A DNA stretch of 6,588 nucleotides from Planctomycetota bacterium (lineage in GTDB: Bacteria > Planctomycetota > Phycisphaerae > UBA1845 > CAIVHJ01), in assembly GCA_022573485.1 (NCBI GenBank), contig JACZTW010000183.1:1449-8036 (forward strand). The letters are read 5' to 3'. Shown here piece after piece: positions 5,176 to 6,588 of the stretch (positions are counted from its first letter, which is position 1; each line of letters begins with the position of its first letter). Both the position numbers and the translations under genes were made by a program. A model generated the notes under the pieces. It saw only the letters and a program-made list of their open reading frames with translations. It did no database searches and had not been told where the DNA came from.

Positions 5176-6554
5176 ATCGGATTTGTCTGTTTGCCGGTGG
5201 CGCAGCGTGGCTGGCGCTGTGCGGTTGCACGCTGCTCAAACCTCAGCCGGCTGGGGACGTGCTCGAGAGGGTCGAACCGGACCTCGGCGGAGAGTACTAC
5301 CTCTACAAACCCACCAATTACAGCGAGTCGCGCCGCTGGCCTTTGCTGGTGCTGTGCCATTCGGCGCCGTGGCAAACTCCCAAGAGCGTGATCGCCGATT
5401 GGGCGGCGCTCGCGGAAGAAAAGGGACTGCTGCTGCTGGCGCCGAAGCTGCGCTCGACTGCCGCCTGGCCGGCCAAAATACCTAAGCAACTAGCAATTCA
5501 GGAGGACGACGAAGAAGCGACGCTCAAAGCGCTGCAACACGTGCGGGCCGGTTTTCGTGTGGCGCGTGACAAAGTGTTCATCGCCGGGCAAAAGTCGGGC
5601 TGCCGAGCGGCGATGTTCATCGGCTTGCGTAACCCGGACGACTTCAGGCTGGTGGCGCTGCTCCAGCCGCGCTTCGATGCGCTGCAGATGGCAGCGACGC
5701 TGGACTTTCTCGATCCCTATCAGCGGATCATGGTGCTCGTGAGCATGGGCGATCTCGCCGGCGATCAGGCCGACGCCTGCCTGAAATGGCTGCGGCAGCA
5801 GAAAATGACCGTCGTCGAGGACCACGCCGCCGCCCGAACCGAGAAACACCCGGAGCGCGTGTACCGATTCGTCCGCAACAGCGACATCCTGGACCGCTTG
5901 AGGTCACAATCGTTGATCGAGGATATATCGGAGGTCGATGGCGAGTCGGTGACGCTCGAGCTTCGCCAAATGGATTTCGACCAGGGGCCAAACGACGTTT
6001 ACGCCGTCCTGTGCAGCGCCGCCGGCGGCTTCGGCGATCCGCTCGACCGCGACCCCGAATCCGTCCGCCAGGACATCGAGCAGTACTCGGTATCGACGGA
6101 CGCGGCACGCGATATCTACGCTGTCGTGATCGACGGGTCCTCGGGCGAGGTCGATCGGGCGGCCACGGAAGCCTTGCGCGGCGCGCGTCGGAAATCTCGG
6201 CTGAGCGACCGCGACGGATCGCCAAGGAAGTGCAACGCGCCGCTGATCGTGGAGTTGACCGAGAACCTGCATCTACGGGGAACCGACGATCTTCGATTCT
6301 ATTGCTGCGCCAAGTGCGGGACCGAGCTGGGGCGCCTCTGCGACAACTACAAGGCGCACTGCATTTGCGAGGAGAACCCGGTTTCCTCGTCCAATCCCCT
6401 GATCGGCGATCCGAAACGTTTCGTCGACGACGACCCGGTTTTCCGGCAGTTCTACTGTCCGGGCTGCGGCACCCTGATCGAAAACGAGGTGGCGATCAGG
6501 GGGGAACCATACCTGATGGACATCCAAGTGGACGCGCAATCCTTTGCCTCCTGA
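5172..6554 (+). CDS. Chimeric lipoprotein: hydrolase-fold N-half fused to hydantoinase B tail and acetone carboxylase gamma-like zinc ribbon
   Basis: A 460-residue protein with ATG 5172 behind AGGAG (5163-5167). Residues 1-19 form a lipoprotein signal ending in LCGC, with Cys19 as lipid site. Residues about 38-235 look like an alpha/beta hydrolase of the depolymerase/phospholipase type: LYKPTNY, WPLLVLCHSAP, KVFIAGQKSGC, and a terminal KHPERVYRFV with candidate catalytic His226. The nucleophile elbow reads G-Q-K-S-G (139-143), with Lys141 where serine is expected, so it is probably inactive as an esterase. From about 236 it changes family: SDILDRLRSQ and GGFGDPLDRDPESV (285-298) match the C-terminal end of hydantoinase B/acetone carboxylase-type subunits. 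Residues ~375-455 match the acetone carboxylase gamma zinc ribbon (Cys378/379/382, Cys397/399, Cys429/432). A secreted lipoprotein joined to the tail of a cytoplasmic enzyme makes little functional sense. A deletion fusion or misassembly is likely. Confidence 0.8.
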   Translation: MNRICLFAGGAAWLALCGCTLLKPQPAGDVLERVEPDLGGEYYLYKPTNYSESRRWPLLVLCHSAPWQTPKSVIADWAALAEEKGLLLLAPKLRSTAAWPAKIPKQLAIQEDDEEATLKALQHVRAGFRVARDKVFIAGQKSGCRAAMFIGLRNPDDFRLVALLQPRFDALQMAATLDFLDPYQRIMVLVSMGDLAGDQADACLKWLRQQKMTVVEDHAAARTEKHPERVYRFVRNSDILDRLRSQSLIEDISEVDGESVTLELRQMDFDQGPNDVYAVLCSAAGGFGDPLDRDPESVRQDIEQYSVSTDAARDIYAVVIDGSSGEVDRAATEALRGARRKSRLSDRDGSPRKCNAPLIVELTENLHLRGTDDLRFYCCAKCGTELGRLCDNYKAHCICEENPVSSSNPLIGDPKRFVDDDPVFRQFYCPGCGTLIENEVAIRGEPYLMDIQVDAQSFAS

Positions 6555-6558
6555 GTTG

Positions 6559-6576
6559 CGGCGCCTCTCGGCGCCG
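6559..6576 (+). terminator. GC-rich hairpin after the last gene, possible terminator
   Basis: CGGCGCC (6559-6565) pairs perfectly with GGCGCCG (6570-6576) across a TCTC loop, starting 4 bases after the stop codon. A third GGCGCCG follows at 6580-6586, so an alternative pairing exists. No T-run follows before the window ends, so this may be a factor-assisted or incomplete terminator, or only a GC-rich repeat. Confidence 0.4.
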
Positions 6577-6588
6577 ATGGGCGCCGAC

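Noticed and set aside
5112..5201. A complete minus-strand tRNA, because GCCACCG (5195-5201) could pair with the acceptor strand TGGTGGC
   Set aside because: The distance to the anticodon arm leaves about 36 bases where about 19 are expected, no D arm forms, and the bases lie in the lipoprotein signal sequence. The pairing is probably chance.
4288..5239. Long minus-strand open frames (185 and 179 residues) opposite the recombinase
   Set aside because: They run antisense to the conserved catalytic codons of the recombinase and carry no family motif.
5728..6225. A 165-residue minus-strand open frame rich in arginine
   Set aside because: The arginine-rich composition is that of an antisense frame in GC-rich DNA; the + strand frame carries clear domain signatures.

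Overview
The window looks like the right-hand end of an integrated mobile element joined to a chromosomal gene in a GC-rich bacterium. I favour Planctomycetota: the small XRE-type regulator and the site-specific recombinase resemble proteins common in planctomycete genomic islands, and the flanking gene starts like a planctomycete-style hydrolase lipoprotein. This assignment is from memory of family style, not from a search.

Positions 42 to 5175 hold seven tightly packed genes, all on the + strand and mostly overlapping or a few bases apart, so they probably form one operon. In order they are: a small unknown protein; a 329-residue protein of possible replication type; a RecQ-like superfamily 2 helicase; an AlpA-type DNA-binding protein; an excisionase-type DNA-binding protein; a small XRE-type regulator; and a tyrosine recombinase with its catalytic residues visible. 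The likely logic is maintenance or replication (first three genes), control and excision (three small helix-turn-helix proteins), and integration (recombinase). The left end of the element is outside the window.

Two non-coding signals lie inside coding sequence. At 1306-1541, around the junction of the second gene and the helicase, are four copies of a GGTTAC-based repeat. Two form a perfect 13-bp inverted repeat, and a 20-bp near-palindrome touches the last copy. This is a candidate origin or operator. At 4977-5110, in the 3' end of the recombinase gene, are repeated ATGCGACGAC boxes. Next to them, at 5112-5158, is a minus-strand sequence that folds exactly like the anticodon-to-3'-end half of a glycine tRNA with anticodon UCC. 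Together these look like the arm sites and core of the element's attachment site.

From 5172 the sequence reads as chromosomal DNA. The only gene there is a 460-residue chimera. Its first half is a lipoprotein with an alpha/beta-hydrolase fold. Its second half is the C-terminal tail of a hydantoinase B/acetone carboxylase-type subunit followed by an acetone carboxylase gamma-like zinc ribbon. This fusion is the most surprising object here; it could be a genuine deletion fusion or an assembly artefact. I did not find a clearly new defence or other multi-gene system; the best candidate for something undescribed is the RecQ-like helicase module with its embedded repeats.
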